Shown: positions 1 through 6,728, counted from the first letter of the stretch. The stretch: 12,310 nucleotides of DNA from Planctomycetaceae bacterium (GCA_002862165.1 PKCL01000386.1:1-12310); one strand, 5' to 3'. Numbers and translations: made by a program. Notes: generated from the sequence alone by a model not told the origin.

Positions 1-111
1 ACTGAAGCTATGCGAGACGATCCACCAGAAGACGAGCCGGTAGATGACGAGTTCGGCAACATGCTGGACGACGCACCAACTACACCTGCGGAGCCATACG
101 GAGGCAAGTAG
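1..111 (+). CDS. C-terminal tail of an unidentified protein (5' end outside window)
   Basis: Frame 1 is open from the first base to a TAG at 109-111 and gives a 36-residue tail. It is strongly acidic and rich in proline (DDPPEDEPVDDEFGNMLDD, then APTTPAEPYGGK). This composition is typical of a disordered C-terminus, and the reading frame looks genuine rather than random because it has a consistent acidic bias and ends cleanly. No domain can be recognised from so short a piece, so no function is proposed. The gene's body lies upstream of the window. A C-rich tandem repeat begins at the stop codon. Confidence 0.55.
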   Translation, partial: TEAMRDDPPEDEPVDDEFGNMLDDAPTTPAEPYGGK

Positions 112-158
112 CTGCCGTTTCCCCCGCCGCTTTCCCTCCGCCGCTTTCCTTCCGCCGC
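111..158. repeat. Degenerate 14-bp C-rich tandem repeat
   Basis: The unit CCGCCGCTTTCC occurs at 124-135 and again at 138-149, with period 14. It is flanked by decayed copies at about 111-122 (GCTGCCGTTTCC) and from 152 (CCGCCGCCAG). The array starts directly at the stop codon of the preceding gene and ends just before the stop of the SNase remnant on the other strand. It looks like slippage-derived sequence; no function is evident. Confidence 0.6.
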
Positions 159-171
159 CAGTCCCACGCTA

Positions 172-385
172 TCAACCCAATGGGGCTATTAGGTTCTTGT
201 CAAACCATAGGCCGATCTTGTTTTCCTTGGTGTAGCGTTCGGCGTCTTCTAGTTCTTTCGTCTTGTCATAACGGCGATACTGCAATGCCATGCTCATCCG
301 AAACCATCATGGTGTTTATTGCTGGCTCGTTAATACTGTCGGTGTACCGCAGCAATGTAGATGCACCCTGGCGTCCTGCCTCAAA
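172..385 (-). pseudogene. Frameshifted remnant of a thermonuclease (SNase-like) gene, C-terminal part
   Basis: On the minus strand, 297-172 encodes a short peptide containing LQYRRYDKTKELEDAERY and then IGLWFDKNLIAPLG before a TGA at 174-172. This closely resembles the C-terminus of micrococcal-nuclease (SNase) family proteins, where a pattern such as G-x-A-W-x-YRRYs, an acidic/basic helix, and GLW-x-D-x-x-P-x-PPW is usual. That frame meets stop codons upstream. The neighbouring frame carries a plausible continuation, INTMMVSD, ending at 296, which matches the family pattern VN-x-x-LV-x-x-G just before the YRRY segment. One extra base near 295 would join the two frames. The final tryptophans expected in GLW...PPW are partly lost. 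No N-terminal half with the usual DGDT and DTPE motifs was found upstream on this strand, so the gene would be both truncated and frameshifted. The extent beyond about 310 is a guess. The identification rests on remembered family patterns only. Confidence 0.5.
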
Positions 386-727
386 TAAAGGCAGTCGGTG
401 CATGCATGTGGTGCTCTGAATCTTGAAGTTTAAGGGAAGACAGCCTGCTGACAGAAACACCTTGTGCTGCCTTTCCCGACACTTCAAACCCATAGCACCC
501 CCGTCAGAAGTGAAAACAGCCTTCTGGCACACAAGTTGCAACGCTCTGATCTTGGGGACGTTAAAAAGCGATCCTGGTTCATTGCCTCAGTCCATACAAA
601 AAGCGTTGCAGCAGCCGCTCACCGAACGGCTGAATCTGATTTCCTCAGGAATCTAGAAGAAGTGGGAATCAAATCCTTGCGACAAGAAAATCTTTAACAT
701 CCGCCATAAAAGTCGCACTCTCATCAC

Positions 728-758
728 CGAAAGCACCATAGAAAATCGAGTGCTTTTG
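728..758 (+). other. Hairpin upstream of the P-II gene
   Basis: CGAAAGCAC (728-736) can pair with GTGCTTTTG (750-758) to form nine base pairs, including one G-U, around a 13-nt loop. No clean U-tract follows, so it is not a convincing terminator. It lies 16 nt before a second, larger hairpin and may belong to the same structured leader. Confidence 0.4.
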
Positions 759-774
759 AAACCCGTCCTTTATG

Positions 775-829
775 GATGCCCCAATGGCTTGGGCGAGCAG
801 TCCGCCTAGCTCGCCTAGGTCGGGGCATC
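775..829 (+). other. Long two-part hairpin in the leader of the P-II gene
   Basis: GATGCCCC (775-782) pairs perfectly with GGGGCATC (822-829). Inside it, CTTGGGCGAG (788-797) pairs with CTCGCCTAGG (810-819) through ten base pairs, two of them G-U, leaving a 12-nt loop and a small asymmetric internal loop. No run of T follows on either strand, so this is not an ordinary intrinsic terminator. Its position 85 nt before the P-II start would fit an RNA regulatory element, a small RNA, or the remnant of a palindromic mobile repeat. The sequence alone does not decide between these, and I do not recognise a known riboswitch class. Confidence 0.5.
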
Positions 830-881
830 TGTATCATATTACAGGCTGGATACTGCAGCCGAAGGCAGTCTATGCTAAAGC

Positions 882-906
882 AAACGTAAAGGAGAAAACG
901 TAAAGG
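882..906 (+). repeat. Duplicated 11-bp sequence carrying the ribosome-binding region
   Basis: AAACGTAAAGG occurs at 882-892 and again at 896-906, 14 nt apart. The first copy runs into AGGAGAAAA and the second into AGGCGGC. Only the second copy is at a usable distance from the GTG start at 915 (about five bases after GGCGG). The first has the better Shine-Dalgarno core but lies about 20 nt away. Confidence 0.5.
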
Positions 907-914
907 CGGCACGT

Positions 915-1262
915 GTGAAACTTATTATTGCAATCATCCAACCAGATAAACTCGAACGAGTGAAACAAACTCTTTCAGAAGTCGACGTTTTTCGTCTGAC
1001 AATTCTTGATGTGCAAGGATTCGGTCGTCAACGAGGTCATGCTGAGACGTATCGCGGCCACGAAATTGCTATCAATCTACTGCGTAAAGTGCAGCTTCAA
1101 ATTGCAGTCAATGATGAATTTGTCGAACCAACCATTCAAGCAATCCAAAGGGGTGGGCGATCAAACGAAACTGGAGAAATTGGTGACGGAAAAATTTTTG
1201 TCATACCAATGGAAGAATGCGTTCGGATTCGAACAGGAGAGCGTGGCGAAGAAGCCATTTAA
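915..1262 (+). CDS. P-II family nitrogen regulatory protein, T-loop variant
   Basis: This is a 115-residue protein of the P-II (GlnB/GlnK) family. These are small trimeric cytosolic sensors that bind ATP/ADP and 2-oxoglutarate and control ammonium transporters, glutamine synthetase or other targets. Family landmarks are clear: GFGRQRGH (35-42, with Gln39), YRG (46-48), Lys58, the B-loop TGEIGDGKIFV (86-96) and the C-terminal nucleotide-binding RIRTGERG (104-111) with Arg104 and Arg106. Two things are unusual. Position 51, the uridylylated Tyr of enteric GlnB, is Ile (RGHEIAIN), and position 49, the phosphorylated Ser of cyanobacteria, is His. The segment before the B-loop is also three residues longer than in E. 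coli GlnB. The start is GTG at 915, preceded by GGCGG; no other in-frame start fits as well. No amtB or glnA lies nearby, so GlnB versus GlnK cannot be assigned. It converges with leuA. Confidence 0.9.
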   Translation: MKLIIAIIQPDKLERVKQTLSEVDVFRLTILDVQGFGRQRGHAETYRGHEIAINLLRKVQLQIAVNDEFVEPTIQAIQRGGRSNETGEIGDGKIFVIPMEECVRIRTGERGEEAI

Positions 1263-1281
1263 AATTTACTCGAGTCAGCAA

Positions 1282-1332
1282 ATTGCTCGGGTTAAAAAGT
1301 TGCTCAGGTAATGAAGTTGCTCGGGTAATGAA
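1282..1332. repeat. Three tandem 17-bp repeats between convergent genes
   Basis: Three head-to-tail 17-bp units can be read at 1282-1298 (ATTGCTCGGGTTAAAAA), 1299-1315 (GTTGCTCAGGTAATGAA) and 1316-1332 (GTTGCTCGGGTAATGAA). Units two and three differ at one position, and unit one is more diverged. The array fills most of the 81-nt gap between the stop of the P-II gene and the stop of leuA, which converge here. No intrinsic terminator hairpin was found in this gap. Confidence 0.8.
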
Positions 1333-1343
1333 GATAGAAATGC

Positions 1344-2903
1344 TTACAACTGCTGTGGATGAAGCCTTGGTTGCCTTCCCATTGCAACGCGATTCACAGC
1401 AGCAAGAAATGCTTTTGCTGAAGCCTCCAGTGAGTCCGTTGACACGCCTCTCCCTCGATGCAACTCACCGCGATAACGCTCGGCAGTTGCTTCAAGTTCA
1501 ACAGACACTTCTGCCTGCGCATCTTTTCCAACAGTGACGGCTTGGACACGAAAATCTCGACAGACCGTTGTGATACCCGTAAGTTTCTCAATCGCCAGAA
1601 AAATCCCATCGATCGGGCCGTCACCACTGGTGATTGATACTGCCTGACTTTTGCCATCTTGCTGAACACGAAGTGTCACTGTCGGTGCTGCACCACTTTC
1701 ACACGAAACTGAATACCCTTCAAAAACAAAGAGTTCAGGCAGCACGGCAAATTGCTGTTCACAGAGTGACGCAATGTCACCGTCATAGATTTCTTTCTTT
1801 CGATCAGCAAGCACCTTGAATTGTTCAAAAACTGTCTGCAACTGTTCCCCAGTTAACTGATATCCAAGCGCAGCTGCACGATCTGCCAGAGCGGCCCGAC
1901 CACTATGTTTCCCGAGCACAAGGTTCGTGCGTTCTAGACCAACATCTTCCGGTCGCATAATCTCATAGGTGCTTCGGTCTTTTAACATGCCATCTTGATG
2001 AATACCTGCCTCATGCGCAAACGCATTTCGGCCGACGATCGCCTTGTTTCTTGGCACCTGAATTCCCGTGATGTTGGCAACCAGTCGACTCGTTGGGACT
2101 AAACGCTGCGTCACAATCTGACTTTGACACTTATAGACGTCCGCTTTTGTCCGAAGAGCCATCACGACTTCTTCAAGAGAACAGTTTCCAGCCCGTTCCC
2201 CAATCCCGTTGATTGTGCACTCAACCTGACCAGCCCCAGCCTGAACGGCAGCCAAGCTATTCGCCACAGCCAATCCAAGATCGTCATGGCAATGAACACT
2301 TAAGACAGCCTTGTCGATATTTGGAACCCTGCTTTTAATCGCATGTATCACATCAAACATTTGTTGAGGCGTCGCGTAACCAACTGTGTCAGGAATATTG
2401 ACCGTAGTCGCTCCAGCATCGATCACCGCTTCGACAACTCGGCAAAGAAAATCTATTTCTGTACGAGCAGCATCCTCCGGTGAAAACTCAATGTCTTCAC
2501 AGCAGCCTCTCGCCCGGCGAACACCTTCGACTGCTCGACGAACAACCTCATCTTCATCCATGCGTAGCTTAAACTCACGATGTATAGCACTGGTTGCCAA
2601 AAAAACGTGAATCCGCGGACGCGCTGCTTCAGAAAGCGCTTCCCATGCACGGTCTATGTCCTTGTCACTACACCGAGCAAGACCACAGATAACTGGCCCT
2701 TTTACAGCGCGAGCAATTTCACGAACTGACTCAAAATCACCCGGTGAAGCAATTGGGAAACCAGCCTCAATAATGTCTACGCCTAGTTGAGATAGAGCAT
2801 GCGCTATCTCAATTTTTTCGGTGAGATTCATGCTCGCACCGGGAGACTGCTCTCCGTCTCGAAGCGTGGTATCAAAAATACGAACTGATGGATGGGCAGG
2901 CAT
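1344..2903 (-). CDS. leuA: 2-isopropylmalate synthase
   Basis: LeuA condenses acetyl-CoA with 2-oxoisovalerate to 2-isopropylmalate, the first committed step of leucine synthesis, in the cytosol. The N-terminal TIM-barrel is clear: FDTTLRDGEQSPGASMN (about residues 10-26) holds the catalytic Arg and metal-binding Asp, and SVHCHDDLGLAVANS (about 202-216) supplies the two metal-ligand His residues. GIGERAGNCSLEE (about 233-245) gives the remaining ligand region. The last 130 or so residues form the regulatory domain that binds leucine in the family (SGDGPIDGIFLAIEKLTG). The length of 519 residues is close to the 523 of E. coli LeuA. I place the start at the ATG at 2903. A GTG at 2918 would add five residues and is about as likely, since neither has a good Shine-Dalgarno site. 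The gene stands alone on the minus strand, divergent from the MazG-like gene and convergent with the P-II gene. Confidence 0.96.
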   Translation of the reverse strand: MPAHPSVRIFDTTLRDGEQSPGASMNLTEKIEIAHALSQLGVDIIEAGFPIASPGDFESVREIARAVKGPVICGLARCSDKDIDRAWEALSEAARPRIHVFLATSAIHREFKLRMDEDEVVRRAVEGVRRARGCCEDIEFSPEDAARTEIDFLCRVVEAVIDAGATTVNIPDTVGYATPQQMFDVIHAIKSRVPNIDKAVLSVHCHDDLGLAVANSLAAVQAGAGQVECTINGIGERAGNCSLEEVVMALRTKADVYKCQSQIVTQRLVPTSRLVANITGIQVPRNKAIVGRNAFAHEAGIHQDGMLKDRSTYEIMRPEDVGLERTNLVLGKHSGRAALADRAAALGYQLTGEQLQTVFEQFKVLADRKKEIYDGDIASLCEQQFAVLPELFVFEGYSVSCESGAAPTVTLRVQQDGKSQAVSITSGDGPIDGIFLAIEKLTGITTVCRDFRVQAVTVGKDAQAEVSVELEATAERYRGELHRGRGVSTDSLEASAKAFLAAVNRVAMGRQPRLHPQQL

Positions 2904-2918
2904 GATTCGTGTAAACAC

Positions 2919-3216
2919 TCACTTTTCTTGAATATTCAATATGCATCAAAGGAAAATATAACCTCAGAGCTTCGGAAGTAATTTACCAGACCTCCTTCAT
3001 TTTCCACCCTCTGAAACTCCCTCCACCAAAAAAATCCATTACGATCATACACGAAATTTGCTGAAAACTGCGGCCGCTACTCAATATCGGCTTCTTGCCG
3101 GTAGCTTCAGACTTCGCCGGAGATCTGCATGCCAATAGAGTTTCGCTCTGGTATCATCACGGAGGAGTTTCACCGCACAAAATATATTTCACCGCACACG
3201 ATATAGAAGATGCCTC
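2919..3216. other. Divergent intergenic region between leuA and the MazG-like gene
   Basis: This gap of about 300 bp must hold the promoters for leuA (leftward) and for the MazG-led gene set (rightward). On the minus strand TATGAT at 3049-3044 is a fair -10 hexamer, but no good -35 lies at the right distance, so I do not call a promoter. The section from about 3085 to 3125 is rich in short CTTC/GCCGG direct repeats. The right end carries a tandem 19-bp duplication and an unused GGAGGAG at 3161-3167. No ORF, T-box or leader peptide rich in Leu codons was recognised. Confidence 0.5.
3168..3205 (+). repeat. Tandem 19-bp duplication just upstream of the MazG-like gene
   Basis: TTTCACCGCACAAAATATA (3168-3186) is followed immediately by TTTCACCGCACACGATATA (3187-3205), which differs at two positions. 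The pair ends 11 nt before the ATG at 3217. A strong Shine-Dalgarno-like GGAGGAG at 3161-3167 lies directly before the first copy, now about 50 nt from the start codon and too far to serve it. The duplication could be a paired operator or recent slippage. Confidence 0.75.
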
Positions 3217-3516
3217 ATGACACTTCGTGAGTTCCAACAACTCATTCGCAACATGTACCACGACAAAGATGCTGCACGTGGCGTCGAGGGAACATTCATG
3301 TGGCTGACTGAGGAAATCGGTGAGCTTGCGACAGCACTTCGGAGCGGTTCACCGGAAGAACAAGCTCTCGAGTTTGCCGACGTCCTCGCATGGCTCGTAA
3401 CCATTGCAAATGTTGCCAATATAGACCTCGAGAAAGCAGTGGCAAAAAAATATGGGCAGGGTTGTCCCGGCTGTGGACAAACGTTGTGTACCTGCCCGGA
3501 TGCGGAGAAGCCATGA
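3217..3516 (+). CDS. MazG-like nucleotide pyrophosphohydrolase with Cys-rich C-terminus
   Basis: This 99-residue protein belongs to the all-alpha NTP pyrophosphohydrolase (MazG-like) group, enzymes that hydrolyse (d)NTPs to NMP and pyrophosphate using bound magnesium. The metal-binding motifs are visible: EEIGE at 32-36 (E-E-x-x-E) and EFADVLAW at 52-59, supplying Glu52 and Asp55. The domain ends at about residue 80 and is followed by CPGCGQTLCTC (83-93). Such a tail with four cysteines looks like a small zinc knuckle and is, as I recall, found in other MazG-like proteins. The substrate cannot be told from sequence. The ATG at 3217 has only weak upstream purines; no in-frame start lies closer to the GGAGGAG at 3161. 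The TGA overlaps the ATG of the next gene by four bases, so translation of the two is probably coupled. The protein is far shorter than the two-domain E. coli MazG. Confidence 0.85.
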   Translation: MTLREFQQLIRNMYHDKDAARGVEGTFMWLTEEIGELATALRSGSPEEQALEFADVLAWLVTIANVANIDLEKAVAKKYGQGCPGCGQTLCTCPDAEKP

Positions 3517-5711
3517 TGTGCATGCGGATGGCCTTCGTTCCTCTTTTACTGTTTCTAGCTGTGCCAGCAGTTGTGGAAGCGTCAACTGAAAATAACGCCG
3601 TATCAGCTGATGTTGGCCTCAACAATATGACGCGTGCAGGTCATTGGAACCCAGTAACACTGCACCTGCCAAAAGCTCTTGTAGAGTCGCCAACGCGTTA
3701 TGTTGCAGTAGAAGCCATGGATCCTGACGGACAATGGCTCCGATCACCACTCGTGCGCCCTGTTTCAATCAACGACACACGTTGGTCAGCCAGTCTTCTT
3801 GTAAAGCTCGGTAGTCGAAGCACAACTATCCGGGCTGTTGTCATCGACCAAGAGAACCCTGACACTAGTAGGCCGGGCTCGCCTCAAGAGCAGGTGATCG
3901 AGTCAACAATATTGCGAATTCCACAACCATTGGAATCGAGCCAGGAAACCTTGCTCCTTCTTGGCGACCTTGTAAATGCAGAAAGGGTGTCTCGTCTTGC
4001 TGCTCGGGAAGACGGTTCACGCATGCTCGTAGTTTCTCCAAATCCAGAGACCACATCAATTCCGGTCTCACCCGCGTTTGGTCCTGCGGGCCTGATGTTC
4101 GACGGAGTTGATAAAGCAATCATCTGCGGAAACGCAATCAAGCAGGGCATTTCTGATGAACAACTCCTCCAGCTCGATGCCTGGATACGACAGGGGGGTG
4201 ACCTTTTGTTTATGGCAGGCATGTCACTTCCCTCTGCCTTATCAGCTTCACCAGTTATAGAACCATGGCTGCCCGGCACGTTTGATCGGATGATTCCATT
4301 ACGTCGAGCTGCTGCTTTGGAGACCTACGCACGAGCGAATCGACCACTCGCCCGGCGCGCTCTTGAAACATTACAGATTCCAATTTTTGCTGATCCTGCT
4401 GATATTGATGGAATCATTGAGGCTTCCGTTGGTAGTGCGGAAAATGATCCACCACTTGTTGTACGGCGGGCGTACGGCTTTGGGCAAATAACATGGATCG
4501 GTGTTGATCTCGATACCAAAACGTTTCGTTCTTGGTCCGGCACTGACTCGCTTTTACTGAACCTGCTCCACATCCAGAATAGTGGTGACTCAGACGGAAG
4601 GGCAGGGGAGGTACGGCGAGGCGGCCTCGACCTCGCCGGACAATTGAGACTCGCTATCGATAGTTTTATTGGTGTGTCTGTGATTCCATTTGAACTCATC
4701 GCACTCATCGGCCTGCTCTATGTCTGTGCAATATATCCACTCGATTGGTGGATTGCCCGCCGAAGTGAGCGGTTTCGATGGGTGACGTGGCTTGCTTTGC
4801 CACTGATCGTCCTTGGATTTACTGGAATTACATGGTCGACGTCGCAACAATTCAAAGCAGATGGATGGCAGATTCACACTGCTGGACTTTTCGATATCGA
4901 TCAGGCGACACAGACGTGTAGAGCAAGTAGCTTTGCTGGCATCTGGGCATCTAGCAATGGCCAATTTGATCTGTCTGTCAGTCCGGCTAAAGGCACTATG
5001 GAGAATGATCTTCGTTCAGTTGTAAGCTGGTTTGCAGCAGCTGGCCGAAATATCGGTGGGCCTGACGCCTTGGCTCCACACGCTTCGCTCGCTGGAACAC
5101 CTTATCACTATGGCCCTGCTGCATCAGAACTCCAAGACATTTCTATTGCCGCTGCTTCGAGCCAACTTTTTGAAGCCAACTGGATCGGACGACTACCCAC
5201 TGATCCCATACAATCGACACTTGGAAGAACCGGGCAGGGAACGTTGCGTGGAACACTCACCAGTCAGCTGCCGACACCACTCCAAGACTGCGTCCTGATG
5301 CACGCCGGCTGGCTCTATAATGTTGGCACATTGCATCCCGGCGAAACCTTCGACCTCGACGCCGGACGAGGCCCTCAATCTTTAGGGGCATTTCTCACGA
5401 AAAAACGTGCCGTGAAGGACCGCAATGTCTCGGCTCGTTGGAAATCAGACGATCGTGACATTCTGCGAATTCTAGAAGTGGCTGGCATGCATCGGGCGAC
5501 CGGTGGACCAGAGTACACTGGCCTGCAGTCAGGACGGCTTGAGAATATCGACATGACTCGACTTCTCGTTTTGAATCGCATTATCCTTGTTGGAAAGGGG
5601 CCACCTGCCACAAAATGGATGCCACAAAAAAAAGCTGAATCCAAAGGCGATGATTTTAAAAACGCAGGAGAAACAACTCTTTGGAGAATTGTCCTCGAAG
5701 TCCGCAACTAA
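3513..5711 (+). CDS. Exported membrane-anchored protein with glutamine-amidotransferase-like domain
   Basis: The product is a 732-residue envelope protein of unknown function. I start it at the ATG at 3513, which forms an ATGA overlap with the MazG-like stop and follows GGAGAAG at 3504-3510; starting further upstream at 3390 would bury the signal peptide. Residues 1-23 form a signal peptide (hydrophobic FVPLLLFLAVPAVV, likely cut after VEA). A beta-rich region follows to about 140. Residues about 145-345 resemble a class I glutamine-amidotransferase-like fold without obvious catalytic residues: KAIICGNAIKQGISDEQ, LDAWIRQGGDLLFMAG (about 222-236) and YGFGQITWIGVDLD (about 320-334). Two membrane helices lie at about 386-408 and 423-441, joined by an Arg-rich loop that should be cytoplasmic, leaving some 290 C-terminal residues in the periplasm. 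Similar large proteins accompany ABC-2 systems in planctomycetes, as I recall. The ABC ATPase gene begins 27 nt downstream, so it may act with it. A partner role is inference. Confidence 0.75.
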   Translation: MMCMRMAFVPLLLFLAVPAVVEASTENNAVSADVGLNNMTRAGHWNPVTLHLPKALVESPTRYVAVEAMDPDGQWLRSPLVRPVSINDTRWSASLLVKLGSRSTTIRAVVIDQENPDTSRPGSPQEQVIESTILRIPQPLESSQETLLLLGDLVNAERVSRLAAREDGSRMLVVSPNPETTSIPVSPAFGPAGLMFDGVDKAIICGNAIKQGISDEQLLQLDAWIRQGGDLLFMAGMSLPSALSASPVIEPWLPGTFDRMIPLRRAAALETYARANRPLARRALETLQIPIFADPADIDGIIEASVGSAENDPPLVVRRAYGFGQITWIGVDLDTKTFRSWSGTDSLLLNLLHIQNSGDSDGRAGEVRRGGLDLAGQLRLAIDSFIGVSVIPFELIALIGLLYVCAIYPLDWWIARRSERFRWVTWLALPLIVLGFTGITWSTSQQFKADGWQIHTAGLFDIDQATQTCRASSFAGIWASSNGQFDLSVSPAKGTMENDLRSVVSWFAAAGRNIGGPDALAPHASLAGTPYHYGPAASELQDISIAAASSQLFEANWIGRLPTDPIQSTLGRTGQGTLRGTLTSQLPTPLQDCVLMHAGWLYNVGTLHPGETFDLDAGRGPQSLGAFLTKKRAVKDRNVSARWKSDDRDILRILEVAGMHRATGGPEYTGLQSGRLENIDMTRLLVLNRIILVGKGPPATKWMPQKKAESKGDDFKNAGETTLWRIVLEVRN

Positions 5712-5738
5712 ACACTCTGACTAAAAAAAGTATTTTTC

Positions 5739-6722
5739 ATGATCGAAACTGTTGACCTCACAAAAAAATATGGTGACTTTTTTGCACTCGAGTCTCTGAC
5801 CTTAAAACTTGAGCAGGGGGACTTATTTGGATTTATTGGTCCGAACGGTGCCGGCAAAACAACAACGATTAGGATCTTATCGACGCTCCTCTCGCCGTCT
5901 TGGGGTGAAGCTTCTGTGTGTGGGTATTCTATCTACACACATCCACGTGAAATTCGCCGAGCCATCGGTTACATGCCTGATATTTTCGGGGTATACGATG
6001 ACATGAGCGTCATTGAATACCTGGAGTTTTTTGCGGCTGCGTATCGTATCGATGGACATGCCCGCCGAAAAGTAGCCGAACGCTCGCTCGATCTCGTTGA
6101 TCTTGGCGTGAAGAGAGATGAACTTGTAACCAGCTTGTCTCGTGGCATGACACAACGCCTCGGCCTAGCGCGAGTCCTGTTACACGACCCCCAAGTGCTT
6201 CTTCTTGATGAACCAGCAAGCGGCCTTGACCCACGTGCTCGAATCGAAATGAGAAGCCTTCTTAAACGGCTCCAAGAGCTAGGCAAAACAATCCTCGTAT
6301 CCAGCCATATCCTTCCGGAACTTGCCGATATTTGCAATCGCGTTGGAATTATTGAATATGGACAACTCCTTGCTCATGGTGACGTAACAGATCTCCTTGC
6401 GCAGGTCCGTGGACGACCTATTATCTGCATTACAGTGCAGGGTGACCCAGAGAAATCAGCTCGCCTTCTTGAAGATTGCCCTGGCATCGCTGAAGTAGAG
6501 GTAAACAATGGCACGATTCGGGCAACACTCAACGATCGCACAGTAGACACATCACTCCTTCCTGCAAGGATTATCGCCGGCGGCGAACGCCTGATTGGAA
6601 TGAGGGAAGAAGAAATAAATCTTGAAACCGCCTTCCTCGAACTCACAAAGGGCTCCCTAGGAAGACAACCAGACAGTGCTCCGCAAGGATGGGGCAGACT
6701 TGAAGACGAGCGATCGGCATAA
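5739..6722 (+). CDS. ABC-2-type transporter ATP-binding protein
   Basis: This 327-residue cytosolic ATPase has all nucleotide-binding motifs: Walker A GPNGAGKT (34-41), signature LSRGM (133-137), Walker B VLLLDE (153-158), D-loop SGLD (161-164) and switch His190 (SSH). The Q-loop region reads IGYMPDIFGVYDD and lacks the glutamine, and LSRGM replaces LSGGQ; both are common in the ABC-2 export ATPases of the CcmA/DrrA type. The segment after residue 215 is the C-terminal extension usual in that group. These proteins power efflux or envelope processes together with a separate membrane permease. No canonical six-helix permease is present here. The only membrane protein beside it is the two-helix protein just upstream, and an exported methyltransferase follows 6 nt downstream. 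The ATG at 5739 has no clear Shine-Dalgarno site. The substrate is unknown. Confidence 0.93.
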   Translation: MIETVDLTKKYGDFFALESLTLKLEQGDLFGFIGPNGAGKTTTIRILSTLLSPSWGEASVCGYSIYTHPREIRRAIGYMPDIFGVYDDMSVIEYLEFFAAAYRIDGHARRKVAERSLDLVDLGVKRDELVTSLSRGMTQRLGLARVLLHDPQVLLLDEPASGLDPRARIEMRSLLKRLQELGKTILVSSHILPELADICNRVGIIEYGQLLAHGDVTDLLAQVRGRPIICITVQGDPEKSARLLEDCPGIAEVEVNNGTIRATLNDRTVDTSLLPARIIAGGERLIGMREEEINLETAFLELTKGSLGRQPDSAPQGWGRLEDERSA

Positions 6723-6728
6723 AGCAAA

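Larger units (their letters stand above)
112..914. other. About 800 bp without an intact gene
   Basis: No frame in this stretch gives a convincing intact protein. The short plus-strand frames at 180-419, 423-656 and 464-697 and the minus-strand frame at 724-912 have no recognisable motif, low-information composition and no supporting start signals. What can be seen is a C-rich tandem repeat near 111-158, a probable SNase gene remnant on the minus strand up to about 385, nothing recognisable between about 390 and 720, and then two stable hairpins between 728 and 829 leading into the P-II gene. The stretch looks like decayed coding sequence plus a leader region. Confidence 0.55.

Noticed and set aside
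266..541. Minus-strand frame of 91 codons as an intact small gene
   Set aside because: Only its last part (INTMMVSD) resembles anything, and that fits better as one side of a frameshifted SNase remnant; the rest has no recognisable pattern or start signal.
775..829. Intrinsic terminator
   Set aside because: The hairpin is strong but there is no T-run after it on either strand.
1282..1332. CRISPR array
   Set aside because: The 17-bp units are directly adjacent with no spacers and are too short for CRISPR repeats.
2919..3216. T-box or leucine attenuator ahead of leuA
   Set aside because: No leader peptide with a run of Leu codons, no T-box-like sequence and no terminator/antiterminator pair was seen on the minus strand.
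6132..6149. Non-canonical ABC signature LSRGM and missing Q-loop glutamine in the ATPase
   Set aside because: These variants are common in ABC-2 export ATPases, and all other motifs are intact, so this is normal for the subfamily and not a sign of inactivity.
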